Counted from the stretch's first letter, positions 54,921-63,227 are shown. The stretch is DNA of 64,000 nt from an uncultured Lachnospiraceae bacterium (GCA_947567595.1 CANOMQ010000008.1:48296-112295); one strand, 5' to 3'. Program-made: numbers and translations. The notes: generated by a model from the letters alone, not told the origin.

Positions 54921-55236
54921 CCCCATGCTGTCCCATAGGAATATATATTGCCCGTTTCAAATAAACCAACAAAACCAACTTACTGCTTTCCTGTTTTTCC
55001 TGTATTGCTTAATCAATTTTATATTGTCCTTTCCTATATTTTCATCTGTACAGAATTTCTCAAACTTTCATTTACACTTTATCACAATCAATATCCATGC
55101 TGACAATTTTTATCCACTGCATAGGTTGATGTATACATATTTTTTCCATACTGCATACGAAATGAAAATTCCCACCAATTTTTTTTACCATGCTGGAACA
55201 CTTATCATGCTTTAGGAGAATTTCATATACTTATAT
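54921..55236. repeat. Intergenic direct repeat, copy A
   Basis: About 310 bases that match 61566-61875 imperfectly in the same orientation. Shared blocks include GTATTGTCCTTTC-like text, CTTTCAT, TGATGTATACATATTTTT-like text, ACTGCATACGAA and CTTATCATGCTTTAGGAGAA. Both copies lie upstream of minus-strand operons. Plus-strand hydrophobic frames run through both copies but have no ribosome site. Confidence 0.82.
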
Positions 55237-55297
55237 TATTTTATTGTTTTATTTTTAATCCAATATGTTTTTCAATTATCCTCATTGAGTTAAACCA

Positions 55298-55337
55298 ATC
55301 AAAAAGACTGCCCTTTTTAAAGACAGTCCTTTTTGAT
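55298..55337. terminator. Terminator after the lipoprotein gene
   Basis: ATCAAAAAGACTG and CAGTCCTTTTTGAT arms, with T runs on the minus strand, 60 bases after the stop. Confidence 0.85.
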
Positions 55338-55396
55338 GTATATTGCAATTTAATTGTATATCCTGTTTTATACAGGAAATCATATTTCTTGTCTGC

Positions 55397-57022
55397 TTAT
55401 TCCGCACTTGTTACAAGCCACTCACCGGAACTTTGTACGTCAATTTTCACTTGGAATGTATTTTCTATATTCTCAATATCCAAATGAGTGTTTGCGCCAA
55501 AATCTGTATGCTCATCTATATGTTTACTCTCCCAATCATTAGAAATTCTATTAAACTCCTCCTCACCTATTTCTCGTGTTGTTCCATTTTCAGTTAGTGT
55601 ACCTCCATAATATTCTTCTCCACCTTCACTCCAGCTTCCGTATAATTCTTTTACAGAAAATGTTGTTCCATCATAAAAGTATAAAGACGTGATTGAATAT
55701 CCATCATTGCTTATTTTGCCGAGATATGTTCTATCCGACTGATTTACCCCTTTAATGTTCGCCATGCTTTCTGAACCTAAATCAACAGTCGTACTATTCC
55801 AGTTACCATCTTTGTATGATAGCAAAAGTTCTTGTTTTCCGTCATTGTTTAAATCATTTAAACCAAAATAAAATTTTTCACCTTCATATCCATATGAAGT
55901 TCCATAATCATCACCTATGGGTAAAGTCCGCTCATCGTTGATGTACTGCCTTAATATTTCAAGGCTGTTAACTTTCTCCTGTGACACTTCTCCTTTCGTT
56001 ATAATGCCTGTTCCGTCATGCTTGACAATATCCACTTTCTTTATTTCTACAGGTACAGATTGTCCGTCACTCATAGCTGTTGCATAGGCATTGAGATAAT
56101 TGACCATTTCCTCTAAGGTGCATGGAGTCATATCGTAGAAACAGGTGTAGGCTAATGTATGTTGATGTGTTTCTTTTTCTATATATGCTTCATATTCTTC
56201 GTCTGCAACTTCTCCTGTTTGCTCTCCGTTTTCCACAATGTAGAACATTCCACTACTATCAAGTGGATCGGGTTTTGCCAATGCACGTTCATAAATCTGT
56301 TTTAAACTTCCTTCAGTAAAATCATACTCGTTCCATAAAGTAGCCGCCCACCAATATTCATCGCCGCATTGTACTTCTGTATTAAAGTATTCCTTTACAA
56401 CTTTTATTGTACCATCATTTTGCTCTGATAAACTGCTATTTTCCCGCAGATATTTCTCTTCCGAACAAACTAACGCCGTTTTATTATTGTTCCACCCATA
56501 GACCTCAAAAGATGAGGGTTCTGTATTACTGAATATGTAAAGATAAGGAATTCCCTCTCCAGAAAAATCACCTACTATTACATTACTTCTATTTGTCTCA
56601 TATTCATTAATATATGCATCAACTTGATTTATATGGAATGGTTCATTCCAAGATATAATATCCGATATTGTATTTTCGTCATATCCACCACGAAAACTGA
56701 AATCCCCTGCCAAACCATCTGCTATCAGCTGTGCAAATGCTGTTGCCTGTTCTGCTGTCATTTTACAGTTGGCAGTATCACCATAGTAAGGCATCTCACC
56801 TAATGCAGATTGTACTTTTTCTTCCTGTGTAATTTCCGGTATAGTTTCTTCTTTCTTCGTGCTTTCTTCCTCTGTTACCTCTGCTTCTTCTGTTGTTTCT
56901 GCTGTTTCCTCAACACTTGTTGTATCAGGAATTTCAGCTTGTGAGGCTGTTTTATCCCCACAAGCTGATAAACTGAATACAAGTGTCAAGGCTGTCATAA
57001 GTGCTACTGTTTTCCTTTTCAT
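55397..57022 (-). CDS. Large lipoprotein of the element cargo operon
   Basis: Unassigned 541-residue secreted lipoprotein. The signal peptide ends in the lipobox LSAC (Cys 21). An acidic Thr/Glu-rich linker follows (about residues 30-70). The remainder is rich in Tyr, Asn and Glu and has a Ca-binding-like DLNNDGKQELLLSY (about 375-388), resembling FG-GAP/VCBS or EF-hand loops. An Asp-rich strand pattern recurs. The ATG follows AAAAGGAG. It is last in the operon with membrane and lipoprotein genes; a surface role is likely but function is unknown. Confidence 0.78.
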   Translation of the reverse strand: MKRKTVALMTALTLVFSLSACGDKTASQAEIPDTTSVEETAETTEEAEVTEEESTKKEETIPEITQEEKVQSALGEMPYYGDTANCKMTAEQATAFAQLIADGLAGDFSFRGGYDENTISDIISWNEPFHINQVDAYINEYETNRSNVIVGDFSGEGIPYLYIFSNTEPSSFEVYGWNNNKTALVCSEEKYLRENSSLSEQNDGTIKVVKEYFNTEVQCGDEYWWAATLWNEYDFTEGSLKQIYERALAKPDPLDSSGMFYIVENGEQTGEVADEEYEAYIEKETHQHTLAYTCFYDMTPCTLEEMVNYLNAYATAMSDGQSVPVEIKKVDIVKHDGTGIITKGEVSQEKVNSLEILRQYINDERTLPIGDDYGTSYGYEGEKFYFGLNDLNNDGKQELLLSYKDGNWNSTTVDLGSESMANIKGVNQSDRTYLGKISNDGYSITSLYFYDGTTFSVKELYGSWSEGGEEYYGGTLTENGTTREIGEEEFNRISNDWESKHIDEHTDFGANTHLDIENIENTFQVKIDVQSSGEWLVTSAE

Positions 57023-57035
57023 TGGTTTTCTCCTT

Positions 57036-57941
57036 TTATTGACTGCCTATTACCTCTTGTTTTAAATGTTCAAATTCCTCTTTTGTAAGCATACCATTTT
57101 CATATAGCTTAGACAACTCCGACAAAGAAGTTACTTTATTTGTATTAACTCCCGTACTTTTTCTTACCTCATTAACTGTATGCTCTACAGAAACAGGATT
57201 CACAATATTTACATATAATTCCTGTACCTCACTTACTGCTTTGTAGAAATCCTTTATTTCCTGCTTGCCTAATTCAGATGCCAAGAAAGCTACTGTCAGG
57301 GAAGTAAACTCTATACAAATATTTGTCCTCTTAAGGAAAAAAGCATGTAATACAAAATAAATCACCAGAAAGAAACCTATGACAATAGATGCCAACACTC
57401 CCAAGGCAAATGCTATCCAAAATAAAGCTATTATACCTTTCAGAACTATTTGGGATTCCACATCAGGCATTGCAAATACCATGTTAATCCAGCGATACCA
57501 AGCTATTTCTATAGTAATCGATAAAAATGCTAAAATTAACATCCAGATGTGCGACAATGTTCCTACTTTAATTCCTTTCATTTCGCTTGCTATAATCCTG
57601 TGCTGTACATTTGCCCTAAACGCAAATATCCATTTCTTCTGATATACCCTGCCTATAAAATAGACCGCCTTATCTGTCAAAATGCAGAAACCATTTTCCT
57701 GTATGCCTTTTATCAGCAAATTGGTTGCGTTTTTAATTCCCAATACAGCATATATTTTTTCCTGCTCATTGCCAACAAACTTATGTAGTTTGTTGTAGAA
57801 ATCATCAAAATCAATTTGCCTGTTCGTATCATCAAAAGGCTTATCACTTGACACTTTCTGATGTTGTCGTACTGCAAATATCAAAAGTACTATTGTACAT
57901 AAAATTAGAATGATACCTAAAAAAATCCAAAATACCCCCAT
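57036..57941 (-). CDS. Membrane protein with C-terminal SHOCT domain
   Basis: This 301-residue protein has an N-terminal membrane helix (about 4-24), a soluble beta-rich part that resembles a PH-like fold (NGFCILTDKAVYFIGRVYQKK), and membrane segments around 130-155 and 165-215. The final 30 residues form the short SHOCT oligomerisation motif, ELSKLYENGMLTKEEFEHLKQEVI. SHOCT tails are known on many bacterial membrane and secreted proteins. The function is unknown. It lies between the large lipoprotein and a small membrane protein gene. Confidence 0.78.
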   Translation of the reverse strand: MGVFWIFLGIILILCTIVLLIFAVRQHQKVSSDKPFDDTNRQIDFDDFYNKLHKFVGNEQEKIYAVLGIKNATNLLIKGIQENGFCILTDKAVYFIGRVYQKKWIFAFRANVQHRIIASEMKGIKVGTLSHIWMLILAFLSITIEIAWYRWINMVFAMPDVESQIVLKGIIALFWIAFALGVLASIVIGFFLVIYFVLHAFFLKRTNICIEFTSLTVAFLASELGKQEIKDFYKAVSEVQELYVNIVNPVSVEHTVNEVRKSTGVNTNKVTSLSELSKLYENGMLTKEEFEHLKQEVIGSQ

Positions 57942-57973
57942 TTTATATTACTCCTTATCTCACTGCTCGCTTC

Positions 57974-58309
57974 TCATTTTACAGATTTCTTACGGCAAAT
58001 CCACTTAATCGCAATTATAATGATTGAAACTACTGCCGTAATGCTTATAATGGGAAGATAGCCTCCAGATATCGTAACCATTTCTTTTATAATTTCTATA
58101 AAGAACATAATTAAATAAACTATCGCTACCACAACAGCAGACTCCATTGCAAAACTGTTTGACTGTTTTTTATTCTGCTCCATATCATCAGGCATATTGT
58201 CAAACAAGTGCATATTTGCCTGATTTCTCTTTTTAGCAGCATTTATGATTGGAAATGCAATTAAAATAATAATTGAACAAATCGCCAAAATAAGATAAAT
58301 GAAATCCAT
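57974..58309 (-). CDS. Small membrane protein, 111 aa
   Basis: Unrecognised. An N-terminal hydrophobic helix (4-22) is followed by a polar loop with basic and Asn-rich residues (NAAKKRNQANMHLFDNMPDDMEQ), then two further helices (about 53-75 and 82-102) and a basic end. It lies between a small lipoprotein and the SHOCT protein in one operon. Confidence 0.72.
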   Translation of the reverse strand: MDFIYLILAICSIIILIAFPIINAAKKRNQANMHLFDNMPDDMEQNKKQSNSFAMESAVVVAIVYLIMFFIEIIKEMVTISGGYLPIISITAVVSIIIIAIKWICRKKSVK

Positions 58310-58323
58310 AGTTAATTCCTCCC

Positions 58324-58506
58324 TTAATTTACAATGTCCTTTATAATGTCGCTTCCAGCCTTTAAGTAATAATGATATTTACAGTATCCTTCCTCATAAA
58401 TCTCATCATCACAGCCGCTTTCTTTACATGTGTTCGTTATGCTACATGCTGTAAGCTGTAGCACTATACCGAGTCCTATAAACATGCTTAATACCTTCTT
58501 TTTCAT
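58324..58506 (-). CDS. Small cysteine-rich lipoprotein, 60 aa
   Basis: The signal sequence ends in LTAC (Cys 21). The mature part is only 40 residues, with three further Cys in ITNTCKESGCDDEIYEEGYCKYHYY, a spacing like a tiny disulfide-linked or metal-binding knot. AGGAG precedes the ATG. First gene of the cargo operon, behind a strong promoter. Confidence 0.75.
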   Translation of the reverse strand: MKKKVLSMFIGLGIVLQLTACSITNTCKESGCDDEIYEEGYCKYHYYLKAGSDIIKDIVN

Positions 58507-58553
58507 TGATTAAACTCCTTTCTCCTTATGTACTCACACAAAACACATTGGGT

Positions 58554-58582
58554 ATTATATCATCTTTCCGCATACTTTTCAA
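58554..58582 (-). promoter_or_regulatory. Promoter of the lipoprotein/membrane operon
   Basis: TTGAAA (58582-58577), 17 bases, TATAAT (58559-58554) on the minus strand, a near-consensus promoter. The divergent XRE gene shares this region and may repress it. Confidence 0.85.
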
Positions 58583-58653
58583 TGCTTTTAGCAAATTCTC
58601 CATATCCTATAGCATGTCGATATCACGTACAATCGTTACATGGAGGTGCTCAT

Positions 58654-58947
58654 ATGATAAATGGTTTAGGCCAGCGGCTACAGGAACAGCGCATATTACG
58701 AAATCTTTCCCAGAAACAGGTTGCTTCCTCTATTGGCGTGTCTGCATCCGTCATATCAAACTATGAAAGCGGAGAAAGGACACCCAGCGTTGAGATACTC
58801 ATATCGCTTGCGCATTTATACCACTGTTCCGCTGATTATCTGCTTGGTATTGATAAATCTAATACTGTTAAACTACTTGATGTTTCTATGCTGAATGATA
58901 AACAATACCAGTTATTACAATCCTTTTTACTAAGCTTACAGGAATAG
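58654..58947 (+). CDS. XRE-family HTH repressor
   Basis: This 97-residue DNA-binding protein has a complete Cro/C1-type domain (LGQRLQEQRILRNLSQKQVASSIGVSASVISNYESGERTPSVEILISLAHLY, residues about 5-57, shown here as one domain) and a short helical tail. The ATG at 58654 follows TGGAGG; earlier in-frame starts have no site. It is the only plus-strand gene of the element and is divergent from the cargo operon, the typical position of an element repressor. A hairpin with ten-base arms overlaps its stop (58933-58961). Confidence 0.85.
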   Translation: MINGLGQRLQEQRILRNLSQKQVASSIGVSASVISNYESGERTPSVEILISLAHLYHCSADYLLGIDKSNTVKLLDVSMLNDKQYQLLQSFLLSLQE

Positions 58948-59018
58948 CAAACCTGTAAGCTGAACTAAATACATTTGCTAATCTTCTTTTCTATCACCGT
59001 CTTTCTGCAATCAGTGTG

Positions 59019-59270
59019 TCAGACCCGCCCTTTCAAACCAGCCAGCATGTCATGCATTTCCTGCATATCTGTTTTTTCTATTGTTGTCAGATAACTTTGC
59101 ATAAGGCTTATACTGCACATCTCATAAGAATCTTCAACTCCGTTCACTGTTTTTGTTCCTTGATATACCAGTTCAAGAAGTCCGATCAGGTTGTGAATCT
59201 TCGACTCGACCATGTCGATCATATCGTCAAGCCTGCCCAATTCCTTTCTTAAGTTTTCTATTTCCTCCAT
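59019..59270 (-). CDS. Small coiled-coil protein, 83 aa
   Basis: Unrecognised. The start at ATG 59270 was chosen after AAAGGAGGGG. The first 45 residues form a heptad-like helix (IENLRKELGRLDDMIDMVESKIHNLIGLLELV), followed by a second helix rich in Met. It probably multimerises. It is monocistronic with its own near-consensus promoter. Confidence 0.7.
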   Translation of the reverse strand: MEEIENLRKELGRLDDMIDMVESKIHNLIGLLELVYQGTKTVNGVEDSYEMCSISLMQSYLTTIEKTDMQEMHDMLAGLKGRV

Positions 59271-59302
59271 ACTGTCCCCTCCTTTCTTCATAATGGGTGG
59301 GG

Positions 59303-59331
59303 ATTATAACGCTGTGGAAGTATAAATGCAA
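59303..59331 (-). promoter_or_regulatory. Promoter of the coiled-coil gene
   Basis: TTGCAT (59331-59326), 17 bases, TATAAT (59308-59303), with CAGCGT just ahead of the -10 as in two other element promoters. Confidence 0.8.
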
Positions 59332-59855
59332 GCATTTCCTTTCTACGTATTATCTCTTTTCCATACGTACCACATGGCTACTCCTTTGTATCGATATATC
59401 TCATATCAGTTTCCTTTTCATTCACTTACTTTTGGGAGCGTCCATGTATATCTATCTACCATGCCAATTTTCATGCATGATTTATTTATTCTGAAAGAGT
59501 GACATAGCCATGACAATGAAAAAGACAGGAGACTGTTGTATACCCCTGCCCTTCCTTGTGTCCTGCATATTCATATTGCTTATGCTTAAAAATCTTACAT
59601 GAAATTCTGTTGCCTTCTTCTATTTTCCATGCTTTCCGACTATCTAACCATATGTTCTCTTCCAATTCCGTATTTGTATGTCAGATTATACCTTTGTTAT
59701 TTATTCCCCAAACTTATTGCCTTACTATTCCTCCATGCCCAACATTTTTCTATAAAGCATATTCTTCATTCAAATCTATGCTATTTCAATATTTCTTAGT
59801 TTGTTTACATTTCCTCATACAATGTTTACATCTAAATCCATTATGTTAGTATGTC
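59332..59855. other. Gene-free spacer
   Basis: About 520 bases between the coiled-coil gene promoter and the resolvase stop. No frame has a ribosome site. An AAAAAGACAGGAGACTGTTG-type imperfect hairpin near 59520 may be a terminator for the downstream direction. Nothing else was seen. Confidence 0.55.
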
Positions 59856-60431
59856 TTAAAAGTCTATTGGCTTATTATCTTCCTCATGTTCCGCCACCCT
59901 CCTATAAAATGTACTCCTGCTGATATTCAGTTGCTTACTTGCATAAGTAGCAGATATATTTCCAGACTTCCATTGATGATACATTTCATCAAATGTATCT
60001 AACTGTTTTGCTGGTCTGCCCTTATACTTCCCGTGTTCCTTTGCAATCTCTATTCCTTCACGTTGCCGTTGCCTTATATACTCTCTTTCCAACTCCGCTA
60101 CCGCCCCGAATATCGTAAGCATGAACTTACCAGCCGGAGTGTTTGTATCAATACTTTCTTTTTGGCTGACAAATTGTACATGCTTACTGTTTAACTGCTC
60201 TGTCAGTTCAAGTAAATCTTTTGTATTCCTCGCAAACCGAGAAATACTTTCCACAACTACAGAATCGCCCTCACGCACAAAGTTCATCATTTCCAACAGG
60301 GCAGGGCGGTCTGTATTCCTGCCGCTCATTTTATCAAGGTATACTTTATCAACCTCCAGTGACTTCATGATTTCTTCCTGACGTGCTGTATTTTGTTCTT
60401 TTGTACTCACTCTGACATATCCAATCTTCAT
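59856..60431 (-). CDS. Small serine resolvase/invertase
   Basis: This 191-residue resolvase-family recombinase has its catalytic Ser 9 in GYVRVSTKEQ, a conserved Arg in SISRFARN (about 68-72), the E-helix LTIFGAVAELEREYIRQRQREGI, and a C-terminal helix-turn-helix (SATYASKQLNISRSTFYRRV). Such proteins resolve cointegrates or invert short segments. It acts independently of the large integrase and no transposase is near, so its target within the element is open. Confidence 0.93.
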   Translation of the reverse strand: MKIGYVRVSTKEQNTARQEEIMKSLEVDKVYLDKMSGRNTDRPALLEMMNFVREGDSVVVESISRFARNTKDLLELTEQLNSKHVQFVSQKESIDTNTPAGKFMLTIFGAVAELEREYIRQRQREGIEIAKEHGKYKGRPAKQLDTFDEMYHQWKSGNISATYASKQLNISRSTFYRRVAEHEEDNKPIDF

Positions 60432-60666
60432 AATGCCTGCTCCTTTCTCAACTAGACTGATAAATGTGAGATACCAAAAATTTTCATCCTTTCAAAAAAT
60501 GTTCCAAAAAGCTATACCCTACCCATGCAGAACAATCATACACTTTTTATACACCAAAATTGTTCCAGTAGAGCAGGAATACTATTTTTGAAACACTTCT
60601 TGAAACATATTTCATATATATCCATTCTTATTTCAGAGCAGATTTACAGGCACATTTTAGCAAAAT

Positions 60667-60716
60667 AAAATGTCAGGAGAAATCCATATACCGCATATGA
60701 CTTTCTACTGACATTT
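60667..60716 (-). terminator. Imperfect long hairpin after the SprT-like gene
   Basis: Arms around AAATGTCAG and CTGACATTT, extended inward by AGAAA/TTTCT and CATAT/ATATG. It is a degraded relative of the 43-base palindrome at 61909-61951; both are followed by similar CTTGT(G/A)AGTGTAC text. The rest of 60432-60743 has no supported gene. Confidence 0.7.
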
Positions 60717-60743
60717 CCATTTCTTGTGAGTGTACCTACAAAA

Positions 60744-61406
60744 TCACTTTTCCACTTTTACATACTGCTCATTACAATCCATACAAAGTACACGAATCTC
60801 TTTCGTTGCCCGAAAGCTGTTCCCACAACAGGGACATTGATATTTCCGTGTGCTTGTCTTTCTTTTCCCTGTTTGAATCCCCTTTCCGTCCACGCCGCCC
60901 TTTCCATTATCATCACCAGAGCCATTCCCTCCAATGCCAGCAATCCCCATAACACCGTCACGGTTTATATTCATAGGTTTTTCTATTCCATTGTTTTGTA
61001 ATACCTCTATAAACTCCTGTGACGGCTCTGTTACCGAATAGCCTATATACTTTGCATAACTGATTATCAATCCCCTTGCCTCTGCTTCCCTCTTGAAATT
61101 CTTGTTATGGTAACGTTCACTCTGGCTTGTATCTGCTATATTGTTTAGCTGACAGTAGAAATGGATTAACTCATGCTGTAAGGTCGCCATGACGTTTTCT
61201 ATATTTCTATCCAAGTGCTCCGCACTTATATTTATCTCGTTAAAATGGTTTTCCTCTGCTTTCCATACCTTACCCACTGTAAAATGTCCGTATGTCCTTG
61301 GGCTACTCATAATCGTTATCACGACTGGCGGTAACTCATTGTCAAAATAAACCTCATTGAGAACCTCAAAGCCATACTCTAATACTTCCTGCATATTTTT
61401 TAACAT
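60744..61406 (-). CDS. SprT-like zinc metalloprotein with zinc ribbon
   Basis: This 220-residue SprT/Spartan-like protein has the HExxH motif QHELIHFYC (His 78, Glu 79, His 82) and a downstream His at YHNKNF (about 100), the usual third ligand. A Gly/Asp-rich linker (about 155-180) leads to a C-terminal zinc ribbon, CPCCGNSF then CMDC. The start was set at ATG 61406 after GGAGG. Related proteins cleave DNA-protein crosslinks or handle replication damage. Its presence in the element suggests a replication or transfer role. Confidence 0.85.
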   Translation of the reverse strand: MLKNMQEVLEYGFEVLNEVYFDNELPPVVITIMSSPRTYGHFTVGKVWKAEENHFNEINISAEHLDRNIENVMATLQHELIHFYCQLNNIADTSQSERYHNKNFKREAEARGLIISYAKYIGYSVTEPSQEFIEVLQNNGIEKPMNINRDGVMGIAGIGGNGSGDDNGKGGVDGKGIQTGKRKTSTRKYQCPCCGNSFRATKEIRVLCMDCNEQYVKVEK

Positions 61407-61447
61407 CCCTATGTACCTCCATGTCATTTCATTTTTTATCTTTCTTC

Positions 61448-61476
61448 ATTCTAACGCTGTAGGTCATGCCTGTCTG
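61448..61476 (-). promoter_or_regulatory. Candidate promoter of the SprT-like gene
   Basis: Minus-strand CAGACA, 17 bases, TAGAAT (61453-61448), with CAGCGT directly ahead of the -10, the same box as at 54785 and 59303. Confidence 0.6.
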
Positions 61477-61565
61477 TGGTGGTAATGTACGGGTTATCAG
61501 TTGGTTTTTATGCGATATGCAAGAAAAAACAGTACCGACCGTTAATTGACAATACTGTTTTTATT

Positions 61566-61875
61566 CTCCATGCTATCCTCTATTAAAATCTATTGTCTGT
61601 CTCAAATAAACTTAAAATTTTATTTTATTGCTTTATTCATTTCCCTATATTGTTTAATCAGTTTTGTATTGTCCTTTCATATTTTTTTATCTGCTAATTT
61701 TTTTCAAAACTTTCATCTACACTTCACTTACTAAGGAAATTATGCTGGCAGTTTTTCCCCACTGCATGGGTTTATGTATACATATTTTTACCCTACTGCA
61801 TACGAACTGAAATTTCTCACCCAATTTTTTTACCACATCTATACGCTTATCATGCTTTAGGAGAAAATCATACGC
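61566..61875. repeat. Intergenic direct repeat, copy B
   Basis: About 310 bases matching 54921-55236 imperfectly, with the best block around TTATGTATACATATTTTT and CTTATCATGCTTTAGGAG. Lies upstream of the SprT-like gene, as copy A lies upstream of the 165-residue gene. Confidence 0.82.
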
Positions 61876-61908
61876 CTATGTTGTTATACACATCTTTAAA
61901 AAATAAAA

Positions 61909-61951
61909 TGCCGGGATTCTGCCATATACTGTATATGGCAGAATCCCGGCA
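61909..61951. repeat. 43-base palindrome with one-base loop
   Basis: Perfect 21-base arms, starting TGCCGGGATTCTGCCATAT, flank a single T at 61930. The sequence is far more GC-rich than its surroundings. A T-rich run follows on the minus strand, so it could be a terminator. The element end lies about 340 bases away, so a structural or replication role is also possible. Confidence 0.85.
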
Positions 61952-62230
61952 CTTTTCATTCTTGTAAGTGTACTCACAAAATTACATACGGATAATAGAA
62001 TCAGTACTGATTCCATTATCCATATCGGACACTATTATAATTAAAATATAATCGACACACATTATCACCTAAAAATATTTTTACCCCCTCTCCTCACCTA
62101 TATTCATATTATCCCCTCAATCAAAGTCTCCTAACTTACTAATTCTATTTCCAAAAATCCAGTATTTATGCGGCTTACAGCAATTAGCACACCTAATTTT
62201 CAGCTAACTAAAACATAATACATGCTAATT
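61952..62230. other. Element terminus, no gene
   Basis: About 280 AT-rich bases without a supported gene, between the palindrome and the end of the split M23 frame. The text AAGTGTACTCACAAAATTACATA near the start resembles the end of the SprT-like gene's 3' region. Confidence 0.55.
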
Positions 62231-62866
62231 TCAGCTATTGTAACAAGGTTGAATTTCTATATAGTTTTTTATACTATTTGGTGTGCCAATGAGTCCCATC
62301 ATGTCATGTCCCAAATGCTGCCTTTTGTAGCCGAATGACCGCGACACACCGAAGTCATCATAGTCCTGATACTCAAATCCTTTTGCAATCGGAGAAAATG
62401 CCTTCAAGCCGTATTTTTTCTCCATTTCCCCTTGTTCGTTTTCGATTTCGTACTCCCCGACCATTCCGCCAAGCACGGCGGTGTACGCTTCATAATAATA
62501 AGAAAAATACTGGTACTTTTGGGCAAAACTTTCCTTTGTCTCCTCCTTTGCGCTAAGCTTTGCCGCCGCCTCGTCAATGTAGCCCTCCGACTTTTTCCCA
62601 AACTCACCACCACCCTTTACGGCAGCATAGGCAAGCAGCGTAATCCAGTCAAGGTGCGTTTCGCTCTGATAGCTTTCCACGTCCAAAAGACATGCCTTTT
62701 TCATCGCCTCCGCCGTTACGTTAAAATCCACCCATTTAATCTTGCCGTTATCTGTCTGCGTAACCAAAACACTCTCATGCGCGCCCTCATATACATAAAT
62801 CCCCACTGCCAGCAGAAACACCGCCATAACAAGACAGGCAAACATTTTGTTTTTCTTATTTCCCAT
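62231..62866 (-). pseudogene. 5' half of the M23-type peptidase gene
   Basis: From ATG 62866, behind a GGCGGA site, the frame encodes a short cytoplasmic start and a membrane/signal segment (MFACLVMAVFLLAVGIYVYEG). A roughly 150-residue helical domain follows, then GVSRSFGYKRQHLGHDMMGLIGTP, the beginning of an M23 domain with its first metal His/Asp (HLGHD). After Gly-Thr-Pro the frame runs into element DNA for 15 codons and stops. The rest of the catalytic domain, including HLHVGLE, lies at 45947-46404. The protein as it stands cannot be active. Confidence 0.88.
62276..62289. other. Attachment-site half, distal end
   Basis: On the minus strand TTGGCACACCAAAT ends the host part of the M23 gene. 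Compared with TTGGTACGCCGATT at the other end, bases TTGG, AC and CC are shared. Confidence 0.75.
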
Positions 62867-62888
62867 AAACAATCCGCCATTTTTTGTC

Positions 62889-63080
62889 CTATCTCTTCAA
62901 TATATGAATGCAAAGAAAATTAAATACATTAATTTCTGCACACTGACCGATATACTCTTTCAGACAATCCACAACAACATTCCAGTCCACGCTCCTTCTT
63001 CCCTTGAAACGCAGGTCATTGATGGCCACAATGCTTTTACCGTCAGCATCCTTTATTATATCAGCTACTTTCTTATCCAT
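62889..63080 (-). pseudogene. 5' fragment of an unidentified gene
   Basis: A good start (ATG 63080 after AAGGAG) opens a 63-residue frame: ADGKSIVAINDLRFKGRRSVDWNVVVDCLKEYIGQ. This reads like the N-terminus of longer proteins found on Firmicute mobile elements. It changes abruptly to a hydrophobic tail (NVFNFLCIHILKR) and stops. It is probably the truncated first part of a larger gene; the family was not identified. Confidence 0.5.
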
Positions 63081-63227
63081 TGCAGCTGCTCCTTATCTAA
63101 TTCAATTCATCAAAAGTCCAACAGCTACACTGTATCATGCAGCCTGCATAATTCCATTTAAAAATCCATAAAAACAATTTAGTAAATTTATCCTGCAGGC
63201 AGCTTTTGGGAATAAGTTCACATAGGC

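Larger units (their letters stand above)
46401..62287. mobile_element. Integrated element of about 15.9 kb inside an M23 peptidase gene
   Basis: The two halves of one peptidase gene flank this segment in the same orientation, breaking at the same codons. A large serine recombinase lies about 140 bases from one end, as usual for such elements. Cargo comprises a DUF927-like ATPase, an adenine methyltransferase, a resolvase, a SprT-like protein, XRE and a membrane/lipoprotein operon. No relaxase, coupling protein or type IV secretion gene was seen, nor phage structural genes. It is therefore best called a genomic island or a non-autonomous integrative element. Base composition is lower in GC than the flanks. 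Confidence 0.88.

Noticed and set aside
54904-61734. Similar hydrophobic plus-strand peptides encoded in both intergenic repeats
   Set aside because: Frames of 103 and 62 codons are alike because the DNA is duplicated; there is no ribosome site and the second is shortened, so coding is not supported.
46401-62287. The element as a conjugative transposon or prophage
   Set aside because: No relaxase, coupling ATPase, secretion or phage structural gene is visible, so only a non-autonomous element or island is claimed.
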